The notes: generated from the letters alone by a model not told the origin. DNA of 64,000 bases from Nitrosomonas mobilis (GCF_900103035.1 NZ_FMWO01000102.1:54203-118202); one strand, 5' to 3'. Positions 1-9,442 are shown, numbered from the stretch's first letter. Made by a program: numbers and translations.

Positions 1-291
1 GCACATATTTACATCGGATCAGCGCCAATAATTGGTGCTAAATCTGCTATTGAGGCGCAAGGTGTTGGCTATGCGTTGTTAGCTTACAACCAGGAGAATA
101 GACCGCGGCACCTGAATATAGGTGGTCATAATTCTGATACGGTGTATTGGTCGAATATCGAGTCCCTTCGTGAAGGGTTATGGAAGGTGATGGTGAATCA
201 TGCATATTATTCAAATGCAGCCAAAGCATTTTATGCCTCAAATTGTACAGTTAAAAAATTGCAAGAAACATTGCGTGTACTCGGTCAATAA
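1..291 (+). CDS. 3' part of a probable glycosyltransferase (5' end outside window)
   Basis: The reading frame is open from the first base and ends at TAA 289-291, so this is the last 96 residues of a longer protein. The visible part has a short glycine-containing segment (YIGSAPIIGAKSAIEA), then a tail rich in aromatic residues and short helices (SLREGLWKVMVNHAYYSNAAKAFY). That resembles the C-terminal acceptor-side helix region of GT-B glycosyltransferases, but no catalytic motif is in view, so the family is inferred mainly from the sugar-modification genes that follow 23 bp downstream. The TTG at 76 is internal and probably not a start. Confidence 0.6.
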   Translation, partial: AHIYIGSAPIIGAKSAIEAQGVGYALLAYNQENRPRHLNIGGHNSDTVYWSNIESLREGLWKVMVNHAYYSNAAKAFYASNCTVKKLQETLRVLGQ

Positions 292-314
292 GGACGGATG
301 ATGCAATCAGGTAT

Positions 315-1244
315 ATGAAAATTGTTCCTTATCAACAACAGAGAATGCTGTGGAACAACATGGTTGCGGTTAGTAGAAATGGAACATTTTTGCTGAACCG
401 ATGTTACATGGATTATCACGCAAACCGTTTCAGTGACTGTTCCCTGATGATAGAAAAAAACGGTCGACTGGTTGCAGTGCTACCAGCCAATCGTGATGGT
501 AATGCTGTCGTATCCCATGCTGGATTGACATTTGGTGGCTTGATACTTGCCGATAAAACAGGTGCTGCGGATGTCAAGATCATCTTTGAGCAGCTCAGAG
601 ATTGGTTGGTATCTTCCGGGGTCCGCAAACTAATCTACAAACCCATCCCTCATATTTATCATCGCATTTTCTGTGAAGAAGATTTGTATGCGTTGTATTG
701 CCTGGGGGCGAAAACGATTCGCGTAGATGTATCCACCACGATAAGACAAGCAACACGCTTACCGCTTGCAAAGGGCAGAAAGTATGCTACTGGCAGAGCC
801 AGGAAGGCAGGGGTCAGTGTGCAAAAAAGTGATGATTACGTCAGTTTCTGGAAAATACTGACACAAAACTTGGCCGACAAGTATGCAGCTAAACCTACGC
901 ACAGTCTGGAAGAGATGCAATTTCTGGCATCACGTTTTCCGCAAATTCAATTATATCTTGCATATCTTGCAAAACGACCCGTTGCTGGTGTCGTGGTTTA
1001 TGACTATGACCAGGTGGCACACACCCAATATATTGGGCTAAATGATGATGCGCGTGAAACAGGTGCGCTCGATATGTTATTAGAGCACCTGATTTCAGAA
1101 GTATTTGTGCATAAACCTTATTTCAATTTTGGTGCTTCAACCTACAACCACGGTTTATCACTCAACGAAGGACTGGCTGCACAAAAAGAGATGTTCGGTG
1201 GCAGAACCACCATTTTGCAATGGCTGGAACTGGAGTTTGCGTGA
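315..1244 (+). CDS. GNAT/FemAB-like N-acyltransferase
   Basis: This 309-residue protein has the two-lobed layout of FemAB-like GNAT acyltransferases. The N-terminal lobe ends in a patch around residues 95-110 (VRKLIYKPIPHIYH), and the C-terminal lobe carries a core resembling an acyl-CoA fold (residues about 215-290, with VAGVVVYDYD, HTQYIGLND and YFNFGAST). Such proteins commonly N-acylate amino sugars or amino-acid-linked substrates in polysaccharide clusters. With an FdtA-like isomerase and a DegT aminotransferase nearby, the likely job is acylation of the new amino group on a nucleotide-linked 3-amino-3-deoxysugar; that assignment is inference. Its TGA stop overlaps the next gene's GTG start (GTGA), implying translational coupling. 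Confidence 0.75.
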   Translation: MKIVPYQQQRMLWNNMVAVSRNGTFLLNRCYMDYHANRFSDCSLMIEKNGRLVAVLPANRDGNAVVSHAGLTFGGLILADKTGAADVKIIFEQLRDWLVSSGVRKLIYKPIPHIYHRIFCEEDLYALYCLGAKTIRVDVSTTIRQATRLPLAKGRKYATGRARKAGVSVQKSDDYVSFWKILTQNLADKYAAKPTHSLEEMQFLASRFPQIQLYLAYLAKRPVAGVVVYDYDQVAHTQYIGLNDDARETGALDMLLEHLISEVFVHKPYFNFGASTYNHGLSLNEGLAAQKEMFGGRTTILQWLELEFA

Positions 1245-2011
1245 GTATGAGTAATCCGACGACAAGACAGCAGGAAATTGAAGCGTATCAGAGTGCGTAC
1301 TCTGCCAGTAGTTTTGAGGAGATGCAGGCCCGGTATCGCAAACGTTTGTTGCTGGAATTATTGGAACAGCGTCAACCCAAACGTATTCTGGAAGTTGGCT
1401 GTGGCTGGGACACCATCGCCAATGCCTGGCAGGGGTTCGAGCACCTATGTATTGTCGAGCCGGGCAGTAAATTTGCCGAAAAAGCTAAAAATGATGTGGC
1501 TCACAATAGCAATGTAAAGGTGGTGCGGGAATTTTTAGAAAATGCCATAGACGTATTGAAAGATAATTACGACCTGATTTTGTTGAGTAGTTTGTTGCAT
1601 GAAGTACCCGATGCTGAAGCTTTGTTATTAAGTGCTAGAGCCCTTTGTTCTGACCATACGTTGATTCATGTGAATGTGCCTAACGCAAAATCCCTACATC
1701 GCTTATTGGCGTTAGAAATGGGTTTGATCAATAGTCTATGTGTCCCGTCAGGATTACAAAAAACCTTTAAACAGCCACGTATTTTTGATTTGCAAAGCTT
1801 AAAAGCTTTAGCCGTATTAACAGGTTTTGATGTCATGTCGGAAGGCTCTTTTTTTGTGAAGCCTTTCAGTCACGCACAAATGCACACACTGATGCAAACA
1901 GGGTTTGCCACGCAAGCCATGCTGGATGGTTTATGGTCTTTGACTAAGCACTTCCCTGAACATGGATCAGAAATCTACATTAATCTTCAACGAAAGGAGT
2001 TTTTACCATGA
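1241..2011 (+). CDS. SAM-dependent methyltransferase (class I)
   Basis: The protein of about 256 residues has a class I Rossmann methyltransferase motif I, ILEVGCGWDT, near residue 50, an acidic residue ending motif II (CIVEPGSKF), and a motif resembling LILLSSLLHEVPD near residue 110, where an aspartate normally contacts the adenosyl group. The target is unknown; sugar or lipid-linked sugar methylation fits the cluster. I chose GTG 1241 because GGAG lies 5-6 bp upstream and it overlaps the preceding stop; ATG 1220 and ATG 1247 are alternatives. The stop overlaps the next ATG (ATGA at 2008-2011). Confidence 0.75.
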   Translation: MSMSNPTTRQQEIEAYQSAYSASSFEEMQARYRKRLLLELLEQRQPKRILEVGCGWDTIANAWQGFEHLCIVEPGSKFAEKAKNDVAHNSNVKVVREFLENAIDVLKDNYDLILLSSLLHEVPDAEALLLSARALCSDHTLIHVNVPNAKSLHRLLALEMGLINSLCVPSGLQKTFKQPRIFDLQSLKALAVLTGFDVMSEGSFFVKPFSHAQMHTLMQTGFATQAMLDGLWSLTKHFPEHGSEIYINLQRKEFLP

Positions 2012-3468
2012 CTACACACCACACTGTTATTGTAGGGAATGCATTGGCTGGCATGATTGCCGCATTGGAACTGGCAAAGCAGGGCAAACAAGTCACGCTG
2101 ATAAACCCCGGAGGTCCATTGGGAGGTTATTTCGCAGGTTTGCAGATTGATGGTGTGATGTTTGACGCTGGCCTAGTGAAGTTTGAGTTGGATGGGTATT
2201 TGAACCAAGCCAAGTGGTCTGAGCTTGCAAGCTATGACCCAACATTGCGCAATGATGTTGGTCGATTCTTGAAAATCGTACATGAATGGGTACAGAAATA
2301 TACCCCATTACACCAGATTGAGATGCCCAAGATGATGGTGGATGACGCGGTTTATGACGATGTGTTGCTCAGTAACGCCTACCATAGTTTTGGTCAGTTA
2401 CCATTTGCACGGGATTGTATTGCGGAGTTGCAACAATTCCAAGCTAATGCTGCCACCCATGCAAGGCAGAAAGCGAAAGGAGACGCTTATGAAATCATGG
2501 ATTACGCCACTGCTTCCGTCGCTAACCACGGCAAAACCATGCATGAAAGACTGATAGCCTCTTATTTGCTGAAATCACAGGGTGTGAGCGCGGACCGTAT
2601 ACTGGCGCGCTACCATCGTGTGGCGTGGTTACCGTTGTTTTATCCAGAAACCTTATTGGAAAGCTATCAAGGTAAACCTTGTCGTTTATCGCCCACCGTA
2701 TTTCATTATCCAAAACGAGGTGGCGTGGGATCATTGGTCGGCAAGGTAAAAACAGAAATACTGGTGCATCCTAATATTCGTTATGTGACACAAGCGGTGC
2801 AACAAGTCAAAAAAACAGAAGAGGGGTGGCAAGTATGCTGTACCGAATCTAAATTACTTGCGACTGATCTGGTGTGGACGTATCAACCAATGCAATTGCT
2901 CAAATGTCTTGGGCTACAACCGATAACGGTACAGGAAACCAAATCGGCCATTGCGATTGCTTTCTTCCGTATCAGAAAGTCGGATATCCGTCATGTATAT
3001 ACTTTCCTGAATATCGTGGATTTGAATTACAGTTTGTACCGCATTACCAATCAATCCGCATGTGCTGATGATCGTGGTGATTTTATGAATATTGCTGCCG
3101 AGTTTAATGCTGATTACTTTCGTCGCTTGTACGGTGACTCTACGGATGACAAGTTCATTATCGAAAAGTTATTGGTTGAATTAGCGCAGATGCGACTCAT
3201 CACCGCAGATGCAGTTCCTGAGATTGCGCAAATCAAACGCGTTCCGGGCGGCTTCCTGGTGCCGGATAAGCAAGCGCGTGATGCTTGGGAGCAAAACCAT
3301 CGTACCATCATTCAGCATTATCCAGATGTTGCTTTATTGGCAATGTCAAGTGGTTTTTTTGCAACTTCGTTGAATGACCAGGTAGTACAAGGCTTGCACT
3401 ATGCTGCTACCCAGCAACATGTATTGCCGGTAGATTTTACTGACGAAGCTTTTGCGGCGACAGCATAA
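2008..3468 (+). CDS. FAD/NAD(P)-dependent amine-oxidase-like oxidoreductase
   Basis: A 486-residue protein starting with a Rossmann beta-alpha-beta unit (HTVIVGNALAGMIAALELAKQGKQVTLIN). It resembles protoporphyrinogen-oxidase/amine-oxidase-type flavoproteins, including a GGPLGG-like second glycine patch near residue 38 and a C-terminal flavin-closing region (LLAMSSGFFATSLNDQVVQGLHYA). The dinucleotide motif reads G-N-A-L-A-G, so the central glycine of GxGxxG is replaced by alanine, which makes the cofactor and activity less certain. The start has a strong AAGGAG site and the ATGA overlap couples it to the methyltransferase. The substrate is unknown; a sugar or lipid-linked intermediate is an inference from context. 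Confidence 0.65.
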   Translation: MTTHHTVIVGNALAGMIAALELAKQGKQVTLINPGGPLGGYFAGLQIDGVMFDAGLVKFELDGYLNQAKWSELASYDPTLRNDVGRFLKIVHEWVQKYTPLHQIEMPKMMVDDAVYDDVLLSNAYHSFGQLPFARDCIAELQQFQANAATHARQKAKGDAYEIMDYATASVANHGKTMHERLIASYLLKSQGVSADRILARYHRVAWLPLFYPETLLESYQGKPCRLSPTVFHYPKRGGVGSLVGKVKTEILVHPNIRYVTQAVQQVKKTEEGWQVCCTESKLLATDLVWTYQPMQLLKCLGLQPITVQETKSAIAIAFFRIRKSDIRHVYTFLNIVDLNYSLYRITNQSACADDRGDFMNIAAEFNADYFRRLYGDSTDDKFIIEKLLVELAQMRLITADAVPEIAQIKRVPGGFLVPDKQARDAWEQNHRTIIQHYPDVALLAMSSGFFATSLNDQVVQGLHYAATQQHVLPVDFTDEAFAATA

Positions 3469-3607
3469 GAGTAAAAGCCGGATTTGGCAGGTGAAATCTA
3501 TTTTCATCGGAGAAAACGTGCAATCTGGCATATGGGACGATGCAAAAGTGAAATGCTTTTACGTTAACCAAAGTCAATCGAGCAAAGCAAAATCAGACGG
3601 AGCGTTT

Positions 3608-4021
3608 ATGCCATTAGAAGATTGTAAACTGATTGAGTTGCCTAAAATCAATGACCCACAGGGCAATTTAACCTTTGTGGAAAACAATTCGCAAATTCCC
3701 TTTGAAATTCAGCGCGTGTACTACGTGTACGACGTTCCGGGTGGAGCGGAGCGGGGAGGTCACGCACACAAAGGCTTGCACCAGTTTATTGTGGCGATGT
3801 CCGGCAGTTTTGATATTACCCTGGATGATGGCCAGAACAAGCGCAAGTTTCATTTGGCGCGCTCATACTATGGCCTATATGTTTGTCCGATGATCTGGCG
3901 CGAAATTGATAATTTTTCCTCGGGTTCTGTGCTGATGTGTCTGGCCTCCAATAAGTACAGTGAAGAAGATTATTATCGCAAGTATGAGGATTTCATGCGT
4001 GCGCGCTGGGCGGCAGCCTAG
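3608..4021 (+). CDS. FdtA/QdtA-type cupin sugar 3,4-ketoisomerase
   Basis: Read from ATG 3608 this is a 137-residue cupin of the WxcM-like/FdtA/QdtA family, which isomerises dTDP-4-keto-6-deoxyglucose to a 3-keto sugar before transamination. Family features are the opening LPKINDPQGNLTFVEN, the strand FEIQRVYYVYDVPGGAERGGHAHKGLHQ with two conserved histidines (HAHK), and the later VCPMIWREIDNF. GGAG sits 6-7 bp before ATG 3608. The frame stays open upstream to 3452, so a longer N-terminus is possible but is not typical of the family. The aminotransferase starts 12 bp after the stop. Confidence 0.85.
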   Translation: MPLEDCKLIELPKINDPQGNLTFVENNSQIPFEIQRVYYVYDVPGGAERGGHAHKGLHQFIVAMSGSFDITLDDGQNKRKFHLARSYYGLYVCPMIWREIDNFSSGSVLMCLASNKYSEEDYYRKYEDFMRARWAAA

Positions 4022-4033
4022 GCAGGTCAGTTT

Positions 4034-5131
4034 ATGATTCCATTTTTAGATCTGAAAGCAGCCTATCATGTGCTGGCCAGTGAGCTGGACGAGGCGGTAT
4101 TGCGCGCCAGCCGATCTGGTCAGTATATTGGTGGTGCAGAGGTAAAAAATTTTGAAGCGCTTTATGCAAGCTATGTTGGGGCAAAAAATTGTGTTGGTGC
4201 AGGCAATGGCCTTGATGCGTTGATTCTGGCCTTACGAGCGTTAGATATCGGAACAAACGATGAGGTAATTGTGCCTTCGCATACTTATATTGCCACTTGG
4301 CTGGCAGTCAGTGCGGTTGGCGCAACACTGGTACCTGTCGAGCCAGCTTCAGGGCGTTATGTGCTCGATTCCTTTGACATTGCACCCCATATCACAAGCC
4401 GTACTAGAGCCATCATGCCCGTCCATTTATACGGGATACCTGTCGATATCGAAGGAATCTGTTCGCTTGCCAGGCAACATAATTTATATGTGATTGAAGA
4501 TGCGGCACAGGTCCATGGCGCAACCGTCAATGGCCGAAAGATCGGCTCACACGGTGACGCCGTTGTGTGGAGTTTCTATCCTGGAAAAAACCTGGGTGCT
4601 TTGGGTGACGGCGGTGCTGTCACTACAAATAATGATGACTTGGCGCAACGCATCCGTATGCTGGCCAATTATGGTTCCGAGGTGAAATACTACAATCTGG
4701 AGCGAGGTATCAACAGTCGCCTCGATCCGATACAGGCCGCTGTGCTGTCGGTGAAACTGAAATACCTGGATCAATGGAATATGCGGCGTCAGGAAATCGC
4801 ACAGCGGTATCAAGCCGCTTTTGCAGGTTTACCTTTGGATTTGATCGATGTACCTCAGCATGTGTCTGCCGTCTGGCATCAGTATGTCGTGAGAACCCCG
4901 AAACGCGATGATTTACAGACGAAGTTGACAAGGGCGGGTATCGAAACCTTGATTCATTATCCCGTCCCCCCCCATTTGCAGCAGGCCTATGCTGATTTGA
5001 ATGTTCGTATTGCTTTACCAGTGGCAACACGCTATGCAAAAGAAGTTCTCAGCTTGCCCATTAGCCCGCATCTGGCGACAGACAGCGTTGAAAAGATCAT
5101 AACCGCAGTACGTCGGTATTTCGGTGGCTAA
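4034..5131 (+). CDS. DegT/DnrJ/EryC1/StrS PLP-dependent sugar aminotransferase
   Basis: A 365-residue DegT-family enzyme. It shows [10 protein letters not shown], the substrate loop [16 protein letters not shown], the [11 protein letters not shown] strand whose aspartate binds the pyridine nitrogen, and the Schiff-base lysine in [14 protein letters not shown] (about Lys185). It is expected to place an amino group at C3 (or C4) of a nucleotide-activated ketodeoxyhexose, using the product of the adjacent FdtA-like isomerase, as FdtB or QdtB does. The 3' end overlaps the next gene by 8 bp. Assignment to the 3-amino pathway rests on the FdtA neighbour. Confidence 0.88.
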   Translation: MIPFLDLKAAYHVLASELDEAVLRASRSGQYIGGAEVKNFEALYASYVGAKNCVGAGNGLDALILALRALDIGTNDEVIVPSHTYIATWLAVSAVGATLVPVEPASGRYVLDSFDIAPHITSRTRAIMPVHLYGIPVDIEGICSLARQHNLYVIEDAAQVHGATVNGRKIGSHGDAVVWSFYPGKNLGALGDGGAVTTNNDDLAQRIRMLANYGSEVKYYNLERGINSRLDPIQAAVLSVKLKYLDQWNMRRQEIAQRYQAAFAGLPLDLIDVPQHVSAVWHQYVVRTPKRDDLQTKLTRAGIETLIHYPVPPHLQQAYADLNVRIALPVATRYAKEVLSLPISPHLATDSVEKIITAVRRYFGG

Positions 5132-6836
5132 GGCTTCACAGGACTTCATGGTGATGGCTCCACCTGCTGATCAGCAGGTGGAAGCGCTCATTCAATTGTT
5201 TATGTCAAAACAATATCATGAACTTGAGACGCAATTACATGCCCTGCTAAACTATTTCCCAGACTGGCTCATTGGCTGGAAAATCTTGAGTGACACCTAT
5301 ATGGTGCAGAAAAAGGATGCACGGGAAGCTGCCTATCGAGCCTTGCAATTGAATATGCAGGACCCGAAAGAGCATTGCTATTATGGTCTGGTGCTCAAAT
5401 CTCAGAGCGATCTGCATGGTGCTGCAGAGGCGTTCGAGCAGGCTATTCGGCTAAAACCGGATTATGTTGCCGCAATCAATAATCTTGGAATCGTCAGAAA
5501 AGATCTCGGTGATGTACAGCAAGGGATTGCTTATTTTACACGGGTATTACAGCTTGACCCATCTTACGCGAGCTGCTTCAGTAATTTGTTGTTCTGTTTA
5601 AGCCACAATGACACAGCAGATGGCGATACCTTATGGGATATGCACCGCAAGTTTGCCGAGTTTTATGAAGCCCCGGTTAAATCGCGTTGGAAAAAACATG
5701 CCAATTCACGAGTGCCAGGGCGAGCGTTGAATATAGGTTTTGTCTCTGCAGCGTTCAGAGAGCATTCACTGAGTAACTTCTTTGAACCAGTGCTTCCCTT
5801 TCTGGCGCAATCAGCAGAGCTCAGTTTGCATGCCTATGCCGCATCAACAATAGAGGACGACACCACGGCAAGATTGAAAACTCATTTCAAATGCTGGCGG
5901 ACAATCGACCGGTTAAACGATCTGGAGCTGGCAGATATCATCCGGCAGGATCAAATAGACATCCTGCTGGATCTGGATGGACACACCTCCGGTAATCGCC
6001 TAACCATGTTCGCACTCAAGCCTGCTCCCATCCAGGTAAGCTGGCTTGGATATCTGGCCACCACCGGTTTGACTGCCATGGACTATTACATCGGCGACGT
6101 CTATCTGAACCCTCCTGATTTTTTGGATAACCAATTCAGCGAAAAATTGATACGGCTTCCGGTGAATGCCCCGTTTCTGCCGGAAGATAATGCGCCAGAT
6201 GTGAATACGCTGCCTGCGCTCAACAATGGACACATAATGTTTGCCTGTTTTAACCGCATCAATAAAATCACACAAAGTACGGTCTGCTTGTGGAGCGCCA
6301 TTCTAAAACAGATACCAACGGCCAAACTGTTACTGATTGGGGATTTGCAAAGCAACAATCACCGCATTATATTTGACTGGTTTAAACAGCAAGGCATCAA
6401 TATGGATCGTTTCATCATGATGCCCAAGGCTTCTTTGCAAGACTACCTGGCATTGCATCATCGCGTCGATATCTGTCTGGATACCATGCCAGCCAGTGGC
6501 GTGACGACCACCTGTCATGCAGCATGGATGGGGGTGCCGACATTATGTATAGCGGGCGATCGCATGATCAGCCGGGGAGCGGCAGCGATCATGCGGCATG
6601 TGGCTCTGGGTGATTTTGTGGTGAATGATGCCGAGTCCTATGTCAGACAGGCATGTTATTTCACAAAACATTTGATTTTGTTGAACGATGTAAGGCAGCA
6701 GCTCAGACAACGCTTCAAAGCTTCATTACTAACGCAGTCAGCACAAAGTGCTGGCGCTTTAAAATCCGCATTCAGAATCATATGGAAGCGCTGGTGTGCA
6801 GATAAGCAGGCTAAATCCGTCATGATCAATCATTAA
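5124..6836 (+). CDS. TPR protein with SPINDLY/OGT-type glycosyltransferase domain (GT41)
   Basis: The 570-residue product has N-terminal TPR-like helices (roughly residues 60-165, including [25 protein letters not shown]) and a C-terminal GT41 domain. The domain hallmarks are [63 protein letters not shown] and the nucleotide-binding end [29 protein letters not shown]41 enzymes put O-GlcNAc or O-fucose on protein serine/threonine, and bacterial members often act on flagellin or surface proteins. At the end of an amino-deoxysugar cluster it is a candidate protein O-glycosyltransferase. I used GTG 5124, which overlaps the DegT stop; ATG 5148 is an alternative. Confidence 0.88.
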   Translation: MAKASQDFMVMAPPADQQVEALIQLFMSKQYHELETQLHALLNYFPDWLIGWKILSDTYMVQKKDAREAAYRALQLNMQDPKEHCYYGLVLKSQSDLHGAAEAFEQAIRLKPDYVAAINNLGIVRKDLGDVQQGIAYFTRVLQLDPSYASCFSNLLFCLSHNDTADGDTLWDMHRKFAEFYEAPVKSRWKKHANSRVPGRALNIGFVSAAFREHSLSNFFEPVLPFLAQSAELSLHAYAASTIEDDTTARLKTHFKCWRTIDRLNDLELADIIRQDQIDILLDLDGHTSGNRLTMFALKPAPIQVSWLGYLATTGLTAMDYYIGDVYLNPPDFLDNQFSEKLIRLPVNAPFLPEDNAPDVNTLPALNNGHIMFACFNRINKITQSTVCLWSAILKQIPTAKLLLIGDLQSNNHRIIFDWFKQQGINMDRFIMMPKASLQDYLALHHRVDICLDTMPASGVTTTCHAAWMGVPTLCIAGDRMISRGAAAIMRHVALGDFVVNDAESYVRQACYFTKHLILLNDVRQQLRQRFKASLLTQSAQSAGALKSAFRIIWKRWCADKQAKSVMINH

Positions 6837-7021
6837 GTCTCACTCCCGGCCAATGCGGGGCAGTATGATTTCCTTGATATCACAACGTGAGTTGTAGCAT
6901 CTTTTTCAGCCGTGAGCGACCGCATTTAGTCAATGGTTGTTTGTTACCGGCAGGCTTCGAATTACAGCACAAAGCTGCTTAATGCTGTGCCCAAACGAGC
7001 GTTGACACATCAGGGCACCTC

Positions 7022-7029
7022 TAAAAATT
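7022..7029. repeat. IS66 target site duplication, left copy
   Basis: TAAAAATT abuts the left terminal repeat of the IS66 element, and the identical 8 bp follows the right terminal repeat at 9443-9450. Eight base pairs is the duplication length characteristic of the IS66 family, so both ends of the insertion are exactly defined. Confidence 0.9.
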
Positions 7030-7041
7030 GTAACCGTCCAG
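7030..7041. repeat. IS66 terminal inverted repeat, left end
   Basis: GTAACCGTCCAG matches the complement of 9431-9442 over all 12 positions. It lies 18 bp beyond the tnpC stop. Confidence 0.9.
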
Positions 7042-7059
7042 TGCTCCCATCTATCCTTC

Positions 7060-8652
7060 CTACTGTTTTAGTGATTGAATGAACGCTGGTGTTAACGGCA
7101 GTAGTTCATCGATGCGGTTATTGGGCCAGGTAGGGAGTTTGGTGAGGGTATCTGCAAGCCATGCGGCGGGGTCCAGGCCGTTGAGTTGTGCGGTGCCGAA
7201 CAGAGTTTGAATGACGGCGGCGCGTTGACCGGCGCGCTCTGATCCGGTAAACAGCCAGTTCTTTTTGCCGATTGCGATCGGGCGAATAGTATTTTCCACC
7301 GGATTGTTGTCGATTGGCAGATGGCCGGTTTGCGCGTAGCGGATGAGCGCTGGCCAGCGTCTGAGAATGTAGTCCAGTGCCTTGGCGGAGCCACCGCCGT
7401 TTGCGGTTTGGCTGCGGGTTTGCATCAACCAGTCATGCAATGCATGGAGTGCGGGCAGGCTTTTATCTGCGCGCAGCTGCTGGCGGTCTTCGATGCTCAG
7501 GTGTTTGCCTTCTGCTTCGATGGCGTATAAGGCGCTGATGCGCTGCAGTGCTTCCCATGCCATTCCACTGGCATTGGCCTGATGCAGGTCGAAGAATTTA
7601 CGCCGCGCATGCGCCCAGCACCCCAGTTCGATGCAGGGAGAAGCGGCTGCGGAAAACAGGGCTTTGTACCCGGCATAGTCGTCGACCAGCAGATGTCCTT
7701 GCCAGTTTTGCAGAAAGTGCTGTGCATGCCGGCCACTGCGACCGGCTTGATAGTCGAAGACGATGATGCGCGGTCCGGGCTCAAGATCATTGCTGCGATA
7801 GGCCCACAGGTAAGCTTTGCGGGTTTTGCCTCCACCCGGATCGAGTTGTGCCACCGGCGTTTCATCCACATGCAGCGTGCTGCCCTGCAACAAGTGCCAG
7901 GCCAGACGATCCGCCAGCGGTTGCAGGGCAAAACCGATGCGGCCTACCCATTCGGCTAGGGTGGAACGGGACAAGGTTACCTGTTCGCGGGCGGCAATCT
8001 GTTCCAGGCGGTAGAGCGGCAGGTGATTCAGGTATTTGTTTGTTATCACCCAGGCAAGCAGGCCGGGGGCGGCCATGCCGCCATCGATGACTGCCGGCGG
8101 TACGGGTTCTGCGATGACGGTCTCGCAGGATTGGCAGGCGTATTGAGGGCGGATGTGACGGTGAACGAAGAATCTGGCAGGCTCCACGTCGAGCTGCTCG
8201 GTGATGTCTTCGCGGATTTTGACCAGATCACGACCACATTGACCGCATTGACAGGAGGCGGGTTCATGCCGGTGCTCGATGCGCGGCAGGTGATCCGGCA
8301 GCGGTTGACGGCCGGCACGTGACCGCTGCGATTTAGCGGTATCCGCTTTGAGCGTGCTATCGAGCTGCTCGATTTCCACTTCGATGGCAGCGATATCGGG
8401 CAGCATGGATTCTTCAAACAGGCTGAGTTGGCTGGGGGATAGCGCCGATAATGCTTCGTTTTTCTTGCCAAAGCGGATGCGGCGCAGATGCGCCAGTTCC
8501 AGAGTGAGCGCCTGGATTTTGGTTTCCTGAAAATGAATCGTCTGCTGTGCTTGCTGCGACTGATTGAGTAGCAACGCCTGAACCAGATCGACCACCTGCA
8601 GTTTGGTGTCGGCATCGAGGTTCAGTTGATCCAGTTGCGTGAGCAAATTCAT
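7060..8652 (-). CDS. tnpC: IS66 family transposase TnpC
   Basis: The 530-residue DDE transposase has a coiled-coil/leucine-rich N-terminus (residues about 15-60), a zinc-finger-like segment SCQCGQCGRDLVKI and an IS66 catalytic core. The acidic residues lie in LHVDETPVAQL, LLVDDYAGY and NNPVENTIRPIAIGKKNWLF, which also has the conserved basic block after the glutamate. The length is normal for the family and no frameshift is seen, so it should be functional. It is the last gene of the element, with a gap of about 60 bp after tnpB. Confidence 0.95.
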   Translation of the reverse strand: MNLLTQLDQLNLDADTKLQVVDLVQALLLNQSQQAQQTIHFQETKIQALTLELAHLRRIRFGKKNEALSALSPSQLSLFEESMLPDIAAIEVEIEQLDSTLKADTAKSQRSRAGRQPLPDHLPRIEHRHEPASCQCGQCGRDLVKIREDITEQLDVEPARFFVHRHIRPQYACQSCETVIAEPVPPAVIDGGMAAPGLLAWVITNKYLNHLPLYRLEQIAAREQVTLSRSTLAEWVGRIGFALQPLADRLAWHLLQGSTLHVDETPVAQLDPGGGKTRKAYLWAYRSNDLEPGPRIIVFDYQAGRSGRHAQHFLQNWQGHLLVDDYAGYKALFSAAASPCIELGCWAHARRKFFDLHQANASGMAWEALQRISALYAIEAEGKHLSIEDRQQLRADKSLPALHALHDWLMQTRSQTANGGGSAKALDYILRRWPALIRYAQTGHLPIDNNPVENTIRPIAIGKKNWLFTGSERAGQRAAVIQTLFGTAQLNGLDPAAWLADTLTKLPTWPNNRIDELLPLTPAFIQSLKQ

Positions 8653-8714
8653 GGCACGGATTATACCGTGAATTTACGCATAACCAACTGTTAATCAATT
8701 ATTATTTGCTGTTC

Positions 8715-9065
8715 TTATACCCGAAAATGCGGTGGTGGCAAAACCGATAACCGCCGCCAGTCTACCCCGGCAATCAGCCATTCCCACTGCGATGGAGTCA
8801 ACTCGACACACGCCTCCCCCTGCTTTGGCCAGACGAACCGCCCCTGATGCAAACGGCGCTGGCATAGCCACACCCCCGTACCATCCCACAGCAAAACCTT
8901 GATGCGATTCCCTGCACGGTTGCAAAATATGAAAGCTGAACCCGCACAGGGTGGATGCCCCAAACCCTGCTGCACGATCATCGACAAACCATCGATGCCA
9001 CGACGCATGTCCACCGGATCGACCGCCAGCCAGATCTGTCCGGCATGCCCAATCAGTCCAGGCAT
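8715..9065 (-). CDS. tnpB: IS66 family accessory protein TnpB
   Basis: From ATG 9065 the product is 116 residues and has the TnpB (IS66 Orf2) signature: VDMRRGIDGLSMIVQQGLG, then AFIFCNRAGNRIKVLLWDGTGVWLCQRRLHQGRFVWP. TnpB is needed with TnpA for IS66 transposition, but its biochemical role is poorly defined. It overlaps the tnpA end by 13 bp, the usual translational coupling. The frame is open much further upstream, but that region is the tnpA coding strand in another phase. Confidence 0.93.
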   Translation of the reverse strand: MPGLIGHAGQIWLAVDPVDMRRGIDGLSMIVQQGLGHPPCAGSAFIFCNRAGNRIKVLLWDGTGVWLCQRRLHQGRFVWPKQGEACVELTPSQWEWLIAGVDWRRLSVLPPPHFRV

Positions 9066-9361
9066 GATAATAACTTTCCGGGCCAACGCGGCGAAACACT
9101 CATCGGCAATTCCAGCACATGAATGCCACGACAGCGTAGCTGCAACCTTTCCACGGACTCTACCAACCCAGCCGCCGGCTTGACCGTAACCGGAATCAAC
9201 GCGGGAGACTTGATAGCATGCTTTTCCCCACGCCGCTTTGCACGCAACCAATTGCCAAACGTCTTCGCATTCAACCCGTGCGCCCTGCAATAAGCAGCCT
9301 GCGACAAACCACTTGCCTGCCAGTCACAGATATGCTTTTGTTGATGATCTTGCAATGCCAT
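9053..9361 (-). CDS. tnpA: IS66 family accessory protein TnpA (helix-turn-helix)
   Basis: About 102 residues from ATG 9361. The N-terminal helix-turn-helix (HICDWQASGLSQAAYCRAHGLNAKTFGNWL) is typical of IS66 TnpA/IS3-like OrfA DNA-binding proteins. The frame continues open to 9505, but that extension crosses the right terminal repeat into flanking DNA and is not part of the gene. AGGAT lies just upstream of the ATG. Confidence 0.9.
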   Translation of the reverse strand: MALQDHQQKHICDWQASGLSQAAYCRAHGLNAKTFGNWLRAKRRGEKHAIKSPALIPVTVKPAAGLVESVERLQLRCRGIHVLELPMSVSPRWPGKLLSCLD

Positions 9362-9430
9362 TGGATATCCTCCAGTAAAGTAACGAAGAGGATGGTAATG
9401 TGGAAAATCATGATTGCGTAGATGGAAGGG

Positions 9431-9442
9431 CTGGACGGTTAC
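9431..9442. repeat. IS66 terminal inverted repeat, right end
   Basis: CTGGACGGTTAC is the exact complement of the left end at 7030-7041 and is followed by the duplicated target TAAAAATT (9443-9450). Confidence 0.9.

Larger units (their letters stand above)
7030..9442 (-). mobile_element. Complete IS66-family insertion sequence (2413 bp)
   Basis: The element is bounded by perfect 12-bp terminal inverted repeats, GTAACCGTCCAG at 7030-7041 and its complement at 9431-9442, and by 8-bp direct repeats TAAAAATT. It carries tnpA, tnpB and tnpC in the usual IS66 order, transcribed on the minus strand, with tnpA and tnpB overlapping. All three frames are intact, so the copy may be active. It sits inside a smaller repeat and so lands in already mobile DNA between the sugar cluster and ttcA. 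Confidence 0.95.

Noticed and set aside
8695..9099. Overlapping 134-codon minus-strand frame in the IS66 element
   Set aside because: It is an out-of-phase shadow of tnpB with no IS66 motif.
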